A stretch of 64,000 nucleotides of DNA from Rheinheimera salexigens (GTDB lineage: Bacteria; Pseudomonadota; Gammaproteobacteria; Enterobacterales; Alteromonadaceae): contig NZ_MKEK01000001.1 in NCBI RefSeq assembly GCF_001752395.1, forward strand, positions 3,017,509 through 3,081,508. Reading direction: 5' to 3'. The position numbers and the translations under genes are program-made. Under the pieces are notes generated by a model. It had not been told where the DNA came from. It searched no databases and worked only from the letters and a program-made list of their open reading frames with translations. Every line of letters begins with the position of its first letter. Position 1 is the first letter of the stretch. Below, piece after piece: positions 48,087-58,403 of the stretch.

Positions 48087-50579
48087 TTAAAAAGTTGTAC
48101 CAATGTTAAAACTAAAGTTTTCTTGTTTATCGCCTTCGTACTTTTTAATAACTTTTGCCAAACTAAATGTCAATGGTCCCATGGGTGAAATCCATTGTAA
48201 CGATACACCAGCGGTTGCCCTAATTAAAGTTGGATCTGAATAATCGGCTAGCTCTGGTTGTTTAAACCCTAGAGAATTATTAACACTTAAATTAGCGTAA
48301 CGATTGATATCAAACTCAGTATCCCACACGTTACCGGCATCTAAAAATATGCTAGTTCTGACTGAGTTACGATAATCATCACTTAAAAAAGGTGTTGGCG
48401 TTATCATTTCTAACGTAAGTATCGCCATGGCATTACCACCGAAAGAACGGTCTGATACAAAATAGGTATCAGTGTCTAAATCGTTGGTGTAACCATTGCT
48501 TCCGGCATTTATATCAGGAATACCTGGGATGCTTGACGGCGTACGATAGATAGCATGTGGACCGATTATGCGGCTTTCAAAACCTCGCACATTCTGGCCA
48601 CCGGCATAAAAGTTTTCGGTAAAGGGTAAAGTGTGATCATAGCCATTTTTATTGCCATAACCATTACCATAGCCTAACTCTAACTTACTTAAGAATGACC
48701 AAGCGTGATCATTACTTAATGGAATATATTTACGTGCTTCAAAATTACTTTTGAAAAACTGTAAATCTGAGTTTGGCGTGGTGACTTTAATATTCCAGCC
48801 GAAATAATGCCCAGCGGTAGGGAATAAACCCCGGTTTAACGTGCTTTGTACCCAACCCGCTGATAACTCATAGTTGGTAAAGTTATAGCCACCATCCGGA
48901 TTATTACTCTCTAACAATATGGCCCGGAAATGACGCAGCTGATCGTACTCGTTAACGCTATTAATTTTGTTAACAACGTAGTTAGCACCAAAGTTTAAGC
49001 GGTTATATTCATTAATCGGATAGCCCATATTGGCGCCAAAACCATACCGCTGGTAGTTATACGCTTCTAAGTTAGCTGACTGCTTACTGTAATCCAATTC
49101 AGAATAGAAGACTTGGCCACCTAAACTAATACCGTCTAAAGTAAAGTACGGATCAGTGTAGTTTACGCTTACTGATTTTTGATATTTATTAGTGTTAACA
49201 CTAATACCCGCAGAGTTACCGGTGCCAAAGAAGTTTTCTTGTTGGACGCCTATTTGGAATGATAATCCCATATAGTTACCATAAGAAATACCGGCATTAA
49301 AGCTACCGGATGGTTGTTCTTTAACTTTAAAACCAACATCAACTTGGTCATCAATACCAGGTACCGGCACAGTATCGTAACTTACAGATTCAATATAAGG
49401 TAAGCGCTGAATACGGTCTTTAGATAATTCTAACGAATCATTTGATAACCAAGCGCCTTCCATTTGCCGTAGCTCACGACGTACCACTTCATCTTGAGTA
49501 CTATTGTTACCCGCTACATTAATTCGGCGCACATACACTCGTTTCCCTGGGTCAACACTAATGGTTAACTCCACTTCTTTAGTGTCGTCATTAATCTGTG
49601 GAATAGTGCGCACTTTAGAATTGGCATATCCAAACCGAGCTAGTAATCTAGCGATACTTTCTTCAGTGTAAGTCACTAAAGCACCGTTATATAATTGGTT
49701 ATCTTCTATCGGCAATATGGCTTTAATAAACTCATCTTTACCAATTAAATCACCAACAAATTTAACGCCTTTAACGGTATATTGCTCACCTTCAGTTATG
49801 TTTAACGTTACATATACTGAGGTTTTATCTGGGCTAACCGACACTTGAGATGAATCAAGTTTAAAGCGTAAATAACCACGGTCTAAGTAATAACTGGTTA
49901 TTTTTTCAATATCGCCCTGCAAGGTTTGTTTTTGATAACGGTCAGATGACATAAAACGCCACCACGGTAAATCTTGCTTTGACTCGATATTTTTTAACAA
50001 TTCATCGTTAGAGAATAATTTATTACCGACAATATTAATTTGCCGAATAGACGCCGCATCACCTTCGGTAAACTTCACTTTTAAGTTCACTCGGTTGCGG
50101 GGTAAATAAACAATTTCTATGTCGACCGCTGCCTGATATTTACCAACACCGTGATAAAACTCGGTTAAACCGGTTTCAATATTCTTTAAGATGGTTTTGT
50201 CTAGCGGCTCACCCACTTCGACTTTATTACCGGCTAAGCTTTCTGTTAGCTGGTCTTCTTTAATATCTTTATTGCCATCAAACTCAATGGCATTGATGGT
50301 TGGCCGTTCTCGCAAGCGATAAATAATCGTATTGCCATCACGAAACACTTGGATATCATCAAAGTGTCCAGCAGCATATAAGGTACGAATACTACGCGAT
50401 AGGTTATATTCAGTAATGGTATCGCCAACGTTAAATGGCAAATTATTTAATGCAGCACCTAATGCTACACGTTGCAGGCCTTCAACTTGAATATCCTGCA
50501 CTGTAAAACTTTGTTCCGCGAGCACCGAGCCACTTGCTGTTGCAAGTATCATCGCCGCTACTAATCGTCTAATTGTCAT
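48087..50579 (-). CDS. bamA: outer-membrane protein assembly factor BamA
   Basis: 830 residues (E. coli 810). A signal peptide (1-21, VLAEQS) is followed by five POTRA repeats (about 22-430; for example FTVQDIQVEGLQRVALGAAL) and a C-terminal Omp85 barrel. The barrel shows the L6 motif region (VRGFESRIIGP) and ends FSFNIGTTF with terminal Phe. It folds and inserts beta-barrel proteins with Skp as delivery chaperone. It lies between rseP and skp in the conserved order. Confidence 0.98.
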   Translation of the reverse strand: MTIRRLVAAMILATASGSVLAEQSFTVQDIQVEGLQRVALGAALNNLPFNVGDTITEYNLSRSIRTLYAAGHFDDIQVFRDGNTIIYRLRERPTINAIEFDGNKDIKEDQLTESLAGNKVEVGEPLDKTILKNIETGLTEFYHGVGKYQAAVDIEIVYLPRNRVNLKVKFTEGDAASIRQINIVGNKLFSNDELLKNIESKQDLPWWRFMSSDRYQKQTLQGDIEKITSYYLDRGYLRFKLDSSQVSVSPDKTSVYVTLNITEGEQYTVKGVKFVGDLIGKDEFIKAILPIEDNQLYNGALVTYTEESIARLLARFGYANSKVRTIPQINDDTKEVELTISVDPGKRVYVRRINVAGNNSTQDEVVRRELRQMEGAWLSNDSLELSKDRIQRLPYIESVSYDTVPVPGIDDQVDVGFKVKEQPSGSFNAGISYGNYMGLSFQIGVQQENFFGTGNSAGISVNTNKYQKSVSVNYTDPYFTLDGISLGGQVFYSELDYSKQSANLEAYNYQRYGFGANMGYPINEYNRLNFGANYVVNKINSVNEYDQLRHFRAILLESNNPDGGYNFTNYELSAGWVQSTLNRGLFPTAGHYFGWNIKVTTPNSDLQFFKSNFEARKYIPLSNDHAWSFLSKLELGYGNGYGNKNGYDHTLPFTENFYAGGQNVRGFESRIIGPHAIYRTPSSIPGIPDINAGSNGYTNDLDTDTYFVSDRSFGGNAMAILTLEMITPTPFLSDDYRNSVRTSIFLDAGNVWDTEFDINRYANLSVNNSLGFKQPELADYSDPTLIRATAGVSLQWISPMGPLTFSLAKVIKKYEGDKQENFSFNIGTTF

Positions 50580-50605
50580 TATGTGAACTACTTATGATTA
50601 GTTAT

Positions 50606-51961
50606 TTATAAACGAGAAATATCATTTAGCAAGGCTATTCCCATTAACATCAATAGGAGTACCGCGCCAAACCTGAAACCTATTTCCTGCGCCTTTTCAG
50701 AGACAGGTTTACCCCGAATTAGTTCCACTAGCATGTACATTAAGTGGCCTCCATCAAGGATAGGTAACGGTAATAAGTTAATGACGCCTAAATTAACACT
50801 TATTAACGCTAAAAACGATAAAAAAGCAACGAAACCTATACTTGCAGTGGTTCCTGCGCCTTGAGCAATCGAAATAGGACCACTTAAATGCTTCATTGAA
50901 ACATCGCCGGTGATCAGCTTGCCAATCATTGAGAAGCTTAACCGAATTAACTGCCAGCTATGATTAAAGCCCGCGACTACTGCATCTAGCGGGCCATAGC
51001 GCTGGGTATACACCACGCCATCCGCCCAAGGCGTAACTTTAGGGCTTACCCCTAACATACCTTGCGAAAAGCCATCTTTACCTTCGATACTCGCCGGAGT
51101 GACCGTCAGCTCAAGCTGCCTACCACTTCGTTCTACCAGCATGTGTAACGGTTGATTGGGGCTATTGCTGATTAGGTTTACCACTTGGGCCCATTCAGTA
51201 ATAACAGCATCATCAATTTGCAAAATGGTATCATCTACTTGCAAACCGGCGCGCTGCGCAGCACTATCATCAGCGATTAAAGCTAGTTGGGTTAATACTT
51301 TCGGCCGTTCTAACTCTAAGCCTAAACTGGCAAATACACTTTGCTGCTCAGGATTAAACTGCCAGTCGCTAGTATCCAAGATCACCGTTTTGCTTTGCCC
51401 AGTGCTAAAATCTTTAAAGCCTAACTCAATTTGCTTTCGGCCTAATTGCTCAACCAGCAGTAAATTGACATTATTAGCATCGGTGGCGGTATAGCCATTC
51501 ACCGAGATAATTTGGGCGTTACTGGGCACCTTAGCTTGGGCCGCTATGGAGTGTTCGGTAACGCTGGCCACTATGGGTTTAATGGTTTGCACGCCCAGCA
51601 TATACATTAGCCATAAGGCAAAAAATGCAAACACAAAATTAGCCGCAGGTCCGGCAGCAATAATGGCCATACGTTGCCAAACGGTTTTACTATTAAAAGT
51701 TAAGTCTTTAAATTGTGGTAGCACTGGATCAACACGGTCATCTAACATCCGTACATAACCGCCTAACGGAATAGCAGCGATAACAAATTCAGTGCCTTGC
51801 CTATCGCGCCAGCGAATTAACGCTTTGCCAAAACCAATTGAAAAACGTTTTACTAACACCCCATTTTTACGGGCTACCCAAAAATGGCCAAACTCGTGCA
51901 CTGTTACTAAAATGCCAAGTGCGACCACAAAGGACAGCAAGTTCCATATCGCGCCAGACAT
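50606..51961 (-). CDS. rseP: site-2 zinc metalloprotease RseP
   Basis: 451 residues (E. coli 450). Zinc ligands: HEFGH in the first membrane helix and LDGGH in the third. Two PDZ domains lie between, at about 115-290 (DDSAAQRAGLQVDDTILQIDD is the second). Its usual work is the second cleavage of anti-sigma-E RseA and clearing of signal peptides. The start overlaps the dxr stop as TAATG. Confidence 0.98.
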   Translation of the reverse strand: MSGAIWNLLSFVVALGILVTVHEFGHFWVARKNGVLVKRFSIGFGKALIRWRDRQGTEFVIAAIPLGGYVRMLDDRVDPVLPQFKDLTFNSKTVWQRMAIIAAGPAANFVFAFFALWLMYMLGVQTIKPIVASVTEHSIAAQAKVPSNAQIISVNGYTATDANNVNLLLVEQLGRKQIELGFKDFSTGQSKTVILDTSDWQFNPEQQSVFASLGLELERPKVLTQLALIADDSAAQRAGLQVDDTILQIDDAVITEWAQVVNLISNSPNQPLHMLVERSGRQLELTVTPASIEGKDGFSQGMLGVSPKVTPWADGVVYTQRYGPLDAVVAGFNHSWQLIRLSFSMIGKLITGDVSMKHLSGPISIAQGAGTTASIGFVAFLSFLALISVNLGVINLLPLPILDGGHLMYMLVELIRGKPVSEKAQEIGFRFGAVLLLMLMGIALLNDISRL

Positions 51962-53154
51962 TAGCAGTGTTTCCTTATGTATTGCTCGGCATTATGCCTT
52001 GCAGATTGATCAAGCTGTAAAATTTGCTCCAATGTACAGACCTTGGTTTGGGCAAATTGTTCCAAACAAGCGGCATTAACGCGATGAATATCGGTAAAAC
52101 GAATTTTTTGTTGTAAAAATGCCGCGACGGCAATCTCATTAGCAGCATTAAGCGCCGTTGTTGCGCCTTGACCATACTGACAAGCAGCGATGGCCAAGTA
52201 TAAATTTGGGTAGCGCTCTGGCTCTGGCTCTGAAAACGTAAAATCGCGCATTTGCTTAAAGCTTAACGGCGGCACTGGGCTAGACATTCGATTGGGGAAG
52301 GCTAAAGCATGGGCAATAGGCGTGCGCATATCTGGCTGGCCTAATTGGGCTAGCACTGAACCATCACTGTATTGCACCATAGAATGAATAATACTTTGCG
52401 GATGGATCACCACTTCAATATCGTCTGGTTGACAGTTAAATAACCAGCGCGCTTCAATAAACTCCAAGCCCTTATTCATCATAGTGGCGCTATCGACTGA
52501 TATTTTAGCGCCCATACTCCAGTTTGGATGCGCCACGGCCTGACTTGGCGTTAACTGTTCAAACTCTGCTAATGGCGTGGTTAAGAAAGGGCCGCCGCTG
52601 CCGGTTAATAATAATTTACTAATACCATAACTGGCTATCGACTGACTGTAGCTATGCTGTTGTAACGCGGCAGGTAAGCATTGAAATATAGCATTATGCT
52701 CGCTATCAATTGGCAATAAAATTGCCTGATGCTGCTGCACTTTTTTAATAAATAACTCACCGCTCATTACTAGCGCTTCTTTATTGGCTAATAATACGGT
52801 TTTACCTTGTTCTACGGCGGCTAAAGTAGGTAATAAACCGGCAGCACCCACAATAGCAGCCATCACAATATCAGCTTCGCTATCGGACGCTAATTGGCAT
52901 AAGGCTTCGGCACCAGCTAACACCTCAGTTTTACTGCCTGCTTGCTGTAACAGCTGTTTAAGCTGATAGGCGGCGTCAATATCCACCATAGCGGCATAAC
53001 GCGGCTGAAACTGCATGCACTGCGCAAACAGCTTATCAGTCTGACAGGCAGCCGTAAGCGCTAACACTTGATACTGCTGCGGATGCTCGGCCAAGACTGA
53101 TAAAGTACTAACACCAATAGAACCGGTTGAACCGAGGATAACCACTTTACGCAT
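51961..53154 (-). CDS. dxr: 1-deoxy-D-xylulose 5-phosphate reductoisomerase
   Basis: 397 residues (E. coli 398). NADPH motif ILGSTGSIGVSTL at the N-terminus, LLANKEALV, the metal site PIDSEHNAIFQCL, the flexible loop with NWSMGAKISVDSATMMNKGLE, and NAANEIAVAAF. It is the committed step of the MEP isoprenoid pathway, supplying precursors for UppS nearby. Its start overlaps the cdsA stop (TAATG). Confidence 0.98.
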   Translation of the reverse strand: MRKVVILGSTGSIGVSTLSVLAEHPQQYQVLALTAACQTDKLFAQCMQFQPRYAAMVDIDAAYQLKQLLQQAGSKTEVLAGAEALCQLASDSEADIVMAAIVGAAGLLPTLAAVEQGKTVLLANKEALVMSGELFIKKVQQHQAILLPIDSEHNAIFQCLPAALQQHSYSQSIASYGISKLLLTGSGGPFLTTPLAEFEQLTPSQAVAHPNWSMGAKISVDSATMMNKGLEFIEARWLFNCQPDDIEVVIHPQSIIHSMVQYSDGSVLAQLGQPDMRTPIAHALAFPNRMSSPVPPLSFKQMRDFTFSEPEPERYPNLYLAIAACQYGQGATTALNAANEIAVAAFLQQKIRFTDIHRVNAACLEQFAQTKVCTLEQILQLDQSARHNAEQYIRKHC

Positions 53155-54017
53155 TAATAATGACCGCTAAGAAGAGCAATAATTAAGGCAAACAATGGCG
53201 CGGTTGCGGTTAGGCTATCTATGCGATCTAAAATACCACCATGACCGGGTAAAAATGCCCCGCTGTCTTTTACCCCAGCAACGCGTTTAAACATACTTTC
53301 ACTTAAATCGCCAAACACCGATAACACCGTTAACATTAGAGCAGCGATATACCAAAATGCGGTTTGTTCTGGCCAGTCTTGCAGCGCAGCAACCAGAGTG
53401 ACTAATAGCGCAACAAAGCCTAAACCACCTAGCATACCTTCAACGGTTTTACCTGGGCTAACCCGTGGTAATAGTTTATGTTTACCAAAAGGCTTACCAA
53501 CAATATAACCACCAATGTCTGCTGCCCAAACTAAGCCCAATAAGGCACAAATTAACCAAGCTCCGGTAAATTCCGATTCGGCATAACCGGTATGGCGAAT
53601 ATAGAGTACGGCTGCCCACGCTGGAACTAAGGTAAACCAGCCCATTAAGGCTTTAAGCCAGTCTCGTTTCGCCCATACCTTTTGGCTGCGCGGGAAAGTG
53701 AGTACTAACAAGGTTGCAATTAGCCACCAAGCCACGCCTACTAATAATAAACTATGCAAAAGTAGCTGCGTAGCTAGAGGCTGCGCTAATTGTGCTGGCA
53801 ATAGTACATATAGCAGCAAGAATATGGCCGCCGTTAAGCAGACATACATTGCCCGCATACTTTTATTGGCTAAACCACAAAAGCCACTCCACTCCCATGC
53901 AGCTAATAAAAACGCTGCAGAAATAAACACAACAAACCCTGGCAATGGCAAATAAAACACAGCCAGTAACGCCAAAGGCGCTAGTAATAATGCGGTAATT
54001 ACCCGTTGTTTAAACAA
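53154..54017 (-). CDS. cdsA: phosphatidate cytidylyltransferase
   Basis: 287 residues with about eight membrane helices. The C-terminal signature S-x3-R-x-K-D-x3-x-(P)GHGG-x3-R-x-D is present as FKRVAGVKDSGAFLPGHGGILDRIDS. It makes CDP-diacylglycerol for phospholipid synthesis in the inner membrane. It lies 5 bases after uppS and overlaps dxr. Confidence 0.98.
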   Translation of the reverse strand: MFKQRVITALLLAPLALLAVFYLPLPGFVVFISAAFLLAAWEWSGFCGLANKSMRAMYVCLTAAIFLLLYVLLPAQLAQPLATQLLLHSLLLVGVAWWLIATLLVLTFPRSQKVWAKRDWLKALMGWFTLVPAWAAVLYIRHTGYAESEFTGAWLICALLGLVWAADIGGYIVGKPFGKHKLLPRVSPGKTVEGMLGGLGFVALLVTLVAALQDWPEQTAFWYIAALMLTVLSVFGDLSESMFKRVAGVKDSGAFLPGHGGILDRIDSLTATAPLFALIIALLSGHY

Positions 54018-54022
54018 TATCG

Positions 54023-54787
54023 TTATCCTTTGCTACTTTCTGCTAATTGCCTAATTTGCTCACCAGTACAGCCAAAACGGCGTTCACGATTAACAAAAGT
54101 AGCAATTGCTTCTGAAAATACTTGCTGATTAAAGTCAGGCCACAGTGTTTCAGTAAACCATAACTCAGCATAAGCGGCTTGCCATAGTAAAAAGTTACTA
54201 ATTCTAACATCACCGCCAGTACGAATAAGTAAATCTAATTCTGGTTGCTCATACATTTGCGTCTGTTGGCCAAATAAGGCTTCTGTTATATCGGCACTGG
54301 CTAAACTACCTTGTTCAACTTGTTGTGCCAAGGCTTTTGCTGCATTAACAATATCCCAGCGTCCGCCATAATTTGCGGCAATATTTAGGGTCATAGCGGT
54401 ATTATTTGCCGTTAATTGCTCAGCTTTGGTAATACTTGCCTTTAATTTATCGGTAAATGCGCTTAAATCACCCACTATTTTTAACCGCACATTATGCTTG
54501 TGCAGGGTTTTCACTTCGCTTTTTAATACCATTAAAAACAATTGCATTAAACTGCTAACTTCATCTTCAGGCCGACGCCAATTTTCACTACTAAAAGCAA
54601 ATAAAGTTAACGATTTAATACCTAGCTCACGACAAAAACTGACACTACGCCGAACTGACTCAACACCTTTCTTATGCCCCCAGACTCTTGGTTTACCTTG
54701 CCGTTGAGCCCAGCGTCCATTGCCATCCATAATGATAGCCACATGTTGTGGTAAGTTTTGTGGGTTGAGCTGCTCAGCTGCAGTCAT
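54023..54787 (-). CDS. uppS: undecaprenyl diphosphate synthase
   Basis: 254 residues (E. coli 253). The catalytic Asp is in HVAIIMDGNGRWAQRQ, followed by GHKKGVESVR, FAFSSENWRRP and the C-terminal DLLIRTGGDVRISNFLLWQ. It makes the lipid carrier for peptidoglycan and O-antigen. It is separated from frr by a terminator and is likely to have its own promoter, unlike a single long operon. Confidence 0.98.
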   Translation of the reverse strand: MTAAEQLNPQNLPQHVAIIMDGNGRWAQRQGKPRVWGHKKGVESVRRSVSFCRELGIKSLTLFAFSSENWRRPEDEVSSLMQLFLMVLKSEVKTLHKHNVRLKIVGDLSAFTDKLKASITKAEQLTANNTAMTLNIAANYGGRWDIVNAAKALAQQVEQGSLASADITEALFGQQTQMYEQPELDLLIRTGGDVRISNFLLWQAAYAELWFTETLWPDFNQQVFSEAIATFVNRERRFGCTGEQIRQLAESSKG

Positions 54788-54848
54788 AATGTGAGACCTA
54801 TCCCTGTTATTGCCTTATATCAGTCAGACATTTGATGTTAAACATATA

Positions 54849-54886
54849 AAAAAGCGTTGCGTCACTTAGCGTCGCAACGCTTTTTG
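54849..54886 (-). terminator. terminator after frr
   Basis: AAAGCGTTGCG and CGCAACGCTTT arms around an 11-base loop; on the minus strand A-rich plus-strand sequence gives the T-run. It stops the pyrH-frr transcript. Confidence 0.88.
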
Positions 54887-54904
54887 TTGTAGCAGCAGAC
54901 TTAA

Positions 54905-55462
54905 TTATACTTCCATTAAATCTTTTTCTTTGTCTGCTAACACTTCATCAACTTTCTTGATAAAGATATCAGTAATTTTTTGAATTTCATCTGCTGCGCG
55001 ACGTTCGTCATCTTCACTGATGTCTTTATCTTTTAATAACGCTTTTAAATCATTATTAGCATCACGGCGAATATTACGCACCGCAACACGACCATTCTCT
55101 GCTTCAGCGCGAACTAATTTCACTAAGTCCTTGCGGCGTTCTTCTGTTAACGAAGGTAATGGTACGCGAATAGTAGTACCAGCAGACATTGGATTTAAAC
55201 CAAGATCTGACGCCATAATGGCTTTTTCTACCGCAGCCGTTAGGCTTTTTTCAAACACGGTAATGGCTAAGGTACGGGCGTCTTCAATAGACACATTACC
55301 CACTTGGCGCAAGGGCGTGTCCGTACCGTAATATGGCACCATAATGCCATCTAATAAACTTGGATGGGCGCGGCCGGTTCGTACTTTAGTTAACTGTGAT
55401 TTAAGTGCATCAACACTTTTATCCATACGAACTTTAATATCTTTAATAATGTCGTTAATCAC
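54905..55462 (-). CDS. frr: ribosome recycling factor
   Basis: 185 residues, the exact family length. [21 protein letters not shown] is the conserved hinge, and the C-terminal coiled coil is complete ([15 protein letters not shown]). It splits post-termination ribosomes together with EF-G. It follows pyrH by 48 bases. Confidence 0.98.
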   Translation of the reverse strand: MINDIIKDIKVRMDKSVDALKSQLTKVRTGRAHPSLLDGIMVPYYGTDTPLRQVGNVSIEDARTLAITVFEKSLTAAVEKAIMASDLGLNPMSAGTTIRVPLPSLTEERRKDLVKLVRAEAENGRVAVRNIRRDANNDLKALLKDKDISEDDERRAADEIQKITDIFIKKVDEVLADKEKDLMEV

Positions 55463-55510
55463 GATCTTTATCCTTTTCTATCCAATGCACTTAGGCATAA
55501 GGCTACTAGT

Positions 55511-56251
55511 TTACTGTAAATTTTCCGCGTGGTCGATCACTGTCCCTTCTGGATCACCCATTACTACCCGTTTTAGTGCGCCAGGCTTGTTCATATTAAA
55601 CACGCGAATTTTTAAATTATGATCTCTAGCTAAGGTAAATGCTGCTAAATCCATTACTTTTAATTCTTTTTCCAATACTTCACTATAACTAAGCTTAGAG
55701 TATAACGTGGCTGCAGGATCTTTTACCGGATCGGCTGAATAAACACCATCCACCTTAGTGCCTTTTAATACTGCATCGGCGCCAATTTCAATACCGCGCA
55801 AACAAGCAGCAGAATCGGTAGTAAAAAACGGATTACCGGTACCAGCGGCAAAAATGACAATACGGCCTGACTTTAATAAACTGATTGCTTCAGCCCAGCT
55901 GTAATTATCGCAAACACCATTCAGGGGAATGGCACTCATTAATCGGGCATTAACATAGGCACGGTGTAATGCATCGCGCATGGCTAAGCCATTCATCACG
56001 GTTGCTAACATGCCCATATGATCGCCCACTACGCGGTTCATACCCGCTTTGGCTAAGCCTTCACCACGAAATATATTACCACCACCGATAACAATGCCTA
56101 CTTGCACACCAAGTTCGACTAATTCTTTAATTTCTTGCGCCATACGATCCAGTACTTTGGGGTCGATACCAAAGCCTTCATCGCCCATTAGCGCTTCGCC
56201 ACTAAGTTTTAATAAAATCCTACGGTATCTTGGTTTGGGATTTGTGCTCAT
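55511..56251 (-). CDS. pyrH: uridylate kinase
   Basis: 246 residues (E. coli 241). Amino-acid kinase fold: [39 protein letters not shown] and [16 protein letters not shown]. It phosphorylates UMP and is regulated by GTP and UTP. It follows tsf beyond a terminator-like hairpin. Confidence 0.98.
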   Translation of the reverse strand: MSTNPKPRYRRILLKLSGEALMGDEGFGIDPKVLDRMAQEIKELVELGVQVGIVIGGGNIFRGEGLAKAGMNRVVGDHMGMLATVMNGLAMRDALHRAYVNARLMSAIPLNGVCDNYSWAEAISLLKSGRIVIFAAGTGNPFFTTDSAACLRGIEIGADAVLKGTKVDGVYSADPVKDPAATLYSKLSYSEVLEKELKVMDLAAFTLARDHNLKIRVFNMNKPGALKRVVMGDPEGTVIDHAENLQ

Positions 56252-56292
56252 GACAACCTCATAGTGCAGAGTGAATTTGCTAAATTATAGAT

Positions 56293-56333
56293 AAAAAAAA
56301 CCGCGGCTTAGGTAAAAACCTGAAGTCGCGGTT
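56293..56333 (-). terminator. terminator between tsf and pyrH
   Basis: AACCGCGGCTTAGGT and ACCTGAAGTCGCGGTT pair with one mismatch over about 15 bases; on the minus strand the 3' arm runs into eight Ts. It probably attenuates rather than fully blocks pyrH transcription. Confidence 0.8.
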
Positions 56334-56369
56334 ATTCTAGCGGGTTTTGCCATTAGGCAGAAGTGATAA

Positions 56370-57242
56370 TTACTTCTTAGCAGCCGCAATCTGTGCAGCA
56401 ACTTCTGCTGCAAAGTCTTCTTCTTTCTTTTCGATACCTTCGCCAACTTCTAAGCGAGTGAAAGAAACAGCTTTAGCATCGTGTTGTTTTAAGAAGTCAC
56501 CAACTGATACAGATGGGTCTTTAACAAACGGCTGACCGGTTAAGCTTACTTCACCCGTAAACTTACTCATGCGGCCTGCAACCATTTTTTCTGCAATTTC
56601 TTTAGGCTTGCCTGAATTAACTGCGATATCTAATTGAATTTCGTGTTCACGTTGAACAACATCAGCAGGAACGTCTTCTGGCGTTAAGAAGCCTGGGTTG
56701 TTAGCAGCAATATGCATTGCTACGTCTTTAGCCACTTCTTCATTACCGCCGTCTAATACGGTTAACACACCGATACGACCAGAGTGTACGTATTGACCGA
56801 TCATTGCGCCTTCAACTACAGCTGCGCGACGTACATTGATGTTTTCACCAATTTTAGCCACTAATGCTGCACGAGTATCTTCTACTGAAGTACCGTTTAA
56901 GTCAGCTGCTAAAATAGCTTCAGCAGTGAATAAGTTATTTGCGTGAGCTAAGTCAGCAACAGAATTAGCAAAACTTAAAAAGTTTTCATCGCGAGCAACA
57001 AAGTCTGTTTCGCAGTTAAATTCAATTGCTAAACCAACACCATTGCCTACGCGAGTAATGATTGCGCCTTCTGCAGCAATACGACCAGCTTTCTTGGCAG
57101 CTTTAGCCAAACCGCTTTTACGCATCGCATCAATTGCGGTTTCAACATCACCACCGGTTTCTTCCAGTGCTTTTTTACAATCCATCATGCCAGCGCCTGT
57201 GCGCTCGCGAAGTTCTTTTACTAAAGCGGCAGTTACAGCCAT
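56370..57242 (-). CDS. tsf: elongation factor Ts
   Basis: 290 residues (E. coli 283). N-terminal UBA-like [20 protein letters not shown], then the core with [14 protein letters not shown] and [11 protein letters not shown]. It exchanges GDP on EF-Tu. It follows rpsB by 110 bases containing a GC-rich hairpin, the usual rpsB-tsf pair. Confidence 0.98.
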   Translation of the reverse strand: MAVTAALVKELRERTGAGMMDCKKALEETGGDVETAIDAMRKSGLAKAAKKAGRIAAEGAIITRVGNGVGLAIEFNCETDFVARDENFLSFANSVADLAHANNLFTAEAILAADLNGTSVEDTRAALVAKIGENINVRRAAVVEGAMIGQYVHSGRIGVLTVLDGGNEEVAKDVAMHIAANNPGFLTPEDVPADVVQREHEIQLDIAVNSGKPKEIAEKMVAGRMSKFTGEVSLTGQPFVKDPSVSVGDFLKQHDAKAVSFTRLEVGEGIEKKEEDFAAEVAAQIAAAKK

Positions 57243-57275
57243 GAGAGCTCCCTCGTATTAATTCTGGTTGAACAA

Positions 57276-57297
57276 ACAGGGGCCAAAAAGCCCCTGT
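57276..57297 (-). promoter_or_regulatory. hairpin between rpsB and tsf
   Basis: ACAGGGGC-CAAAAA-GCCCCTGT, 8 perfect pairs. No T-run follows on the minus strand, so it is more like an attenuator or an RNA-processing site controlling the rpsB:tsf ratio. Confidence 0.6.
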
Positions 57298-57352
57298 CGC
57301 AATTTTGCTCTGTATTAGCGCTGATTTTAAGCAACGCTAAATGACAGAAAAA

Positions 57353-58081
57353 TTACTCGGCTTCAACGAAAGCTTCGGCTTCAGCCTGTACTTCGATATT
57401 CTTTTCACGACCATCAGTGATAGCCTGACCAGCAGCAGCCAAGTATAACTGGATAGCGCGGATAGCGTCATCGTTACCTGGAACTACATAATCAACACCA
57501 ACTGGATCAGAGTTAGTATCAACGATTGAAACAACTGGAATACCTAAGTTGTTCGCTTCTTTGATAGCAATATGCTCGTGGTCAGCATCAATTACGAATA
57601 GAACGTCTGGTAAACCGCCCATATTCTTGATTCCGCCTAAGCTTTTTTCTAACTTGTCCATTTCACGTGTACGATCTAAAGCTTCTTTTTTAGTTAGCTT
57701 GTCAAAAGTACCGTCTTGGCTTTGTGATTCAAGGTCTTTTAAACGCTTGATTGACTGACGCACTGTTTTCCAGTTTGTAAGCATGCCACCTAACCAACGG
57801 TGATTTACATAGAACTGATCAACTTTAGTTGCGGCTTCTTTTACTGCTTCAGATGCTGCACGCTTAGTACCAACGAATAAAATTTTACCTTTTTTCGCTG
57901 CTACTTGTTGAATAAATGCCAATGCATCGTTCATCATTGGAACAGTTTTTTCCAAGTTGATGATATGCACCTTGTTACGCGCACCAAAAATGAATGGCTT
58001 CATTTTTGGATTCCAATAACGAGTTTGGTGACCGAAGTGAACGCCCGCTTGGAGCATGTCGCGCATAGAAACTTTTGCCAT
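57353..58081 (-). CDS. rpsB: 30S ribosomal protein S2
   Basis: 242 residues (E. coli 241). Starts [36 protein letters not shown] and [12 protein letters not shown] follow, with an acidic C-terminal tail. It is a 30S subunit protein. The leader upstream carries the conserved rpsB regulatory sequence. Confidence 0.98.
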   Translation of the reverse strand: MAKVSMRDMLQAGVHFGHQTRYWNPKMKPFIFGARNKVHIINLEKTVPMMNDALAFIQQVAAKKGKILFVGTKRAASEAVKEAATKVDQFYVNHRWLGGMLTNWKTVRQSIKRLKDLESQSQDGTFDKLTKKEALDRTREMDKLEKSLGGIKNMGGLPDVLFVIDADHEHIAIKEANNLGIPVVSIVDTNSDPVGVDYVVPGNDDAIRAIQLYLAAAGQAITDGREKNIEVQAEAEAFVEAE

Positions 58082-58094
58082 GATTTTATTTTCC

Positions 58095-58200
58095 TGTATT
58101 TAGGGGTTAAGCCTCCATACATCCCATGTCCCGACTCTGTTTAGGCTTTGGTTAAGCGCTAAGCAAAGCACCCCGGTACATGTGCCGATGTATGTGTGTT
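58095..58200 (-). promoter_or_regulatory. rpsB leader (S2 autoregulatory RNA)
   Basis: Read on the minus strand, a CCGGGGTGC segment is followed about 60 bases later by TGGAGGCTTAACCCC just before the start codon region, allowing GGGGT to pair with ACCCC. This resembles the conserved gammaproteobacterial rpsB leader through which S2 represses its own operon. The assignment rests on recalled conserved blocks. Confidence 0.6.
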
Positions 58201-58403
58201 TTGTTTAAGTTTTGTTTAACTTCCGCCAATTGCTAGTGATTATGTGCGATGTCAGCAGCAATAATGCTAATATAGCACAGAATGCAATTTGCTAATTGGC
58301 GGCGCGCTTTATACCATAGGCGTCATGCAAACACAATAAAATGTGTATTTTTACAGCAAATTGTTAGTAACTAAAACCTGACGCTATCAAAGAGAGACTA
58401 TGC

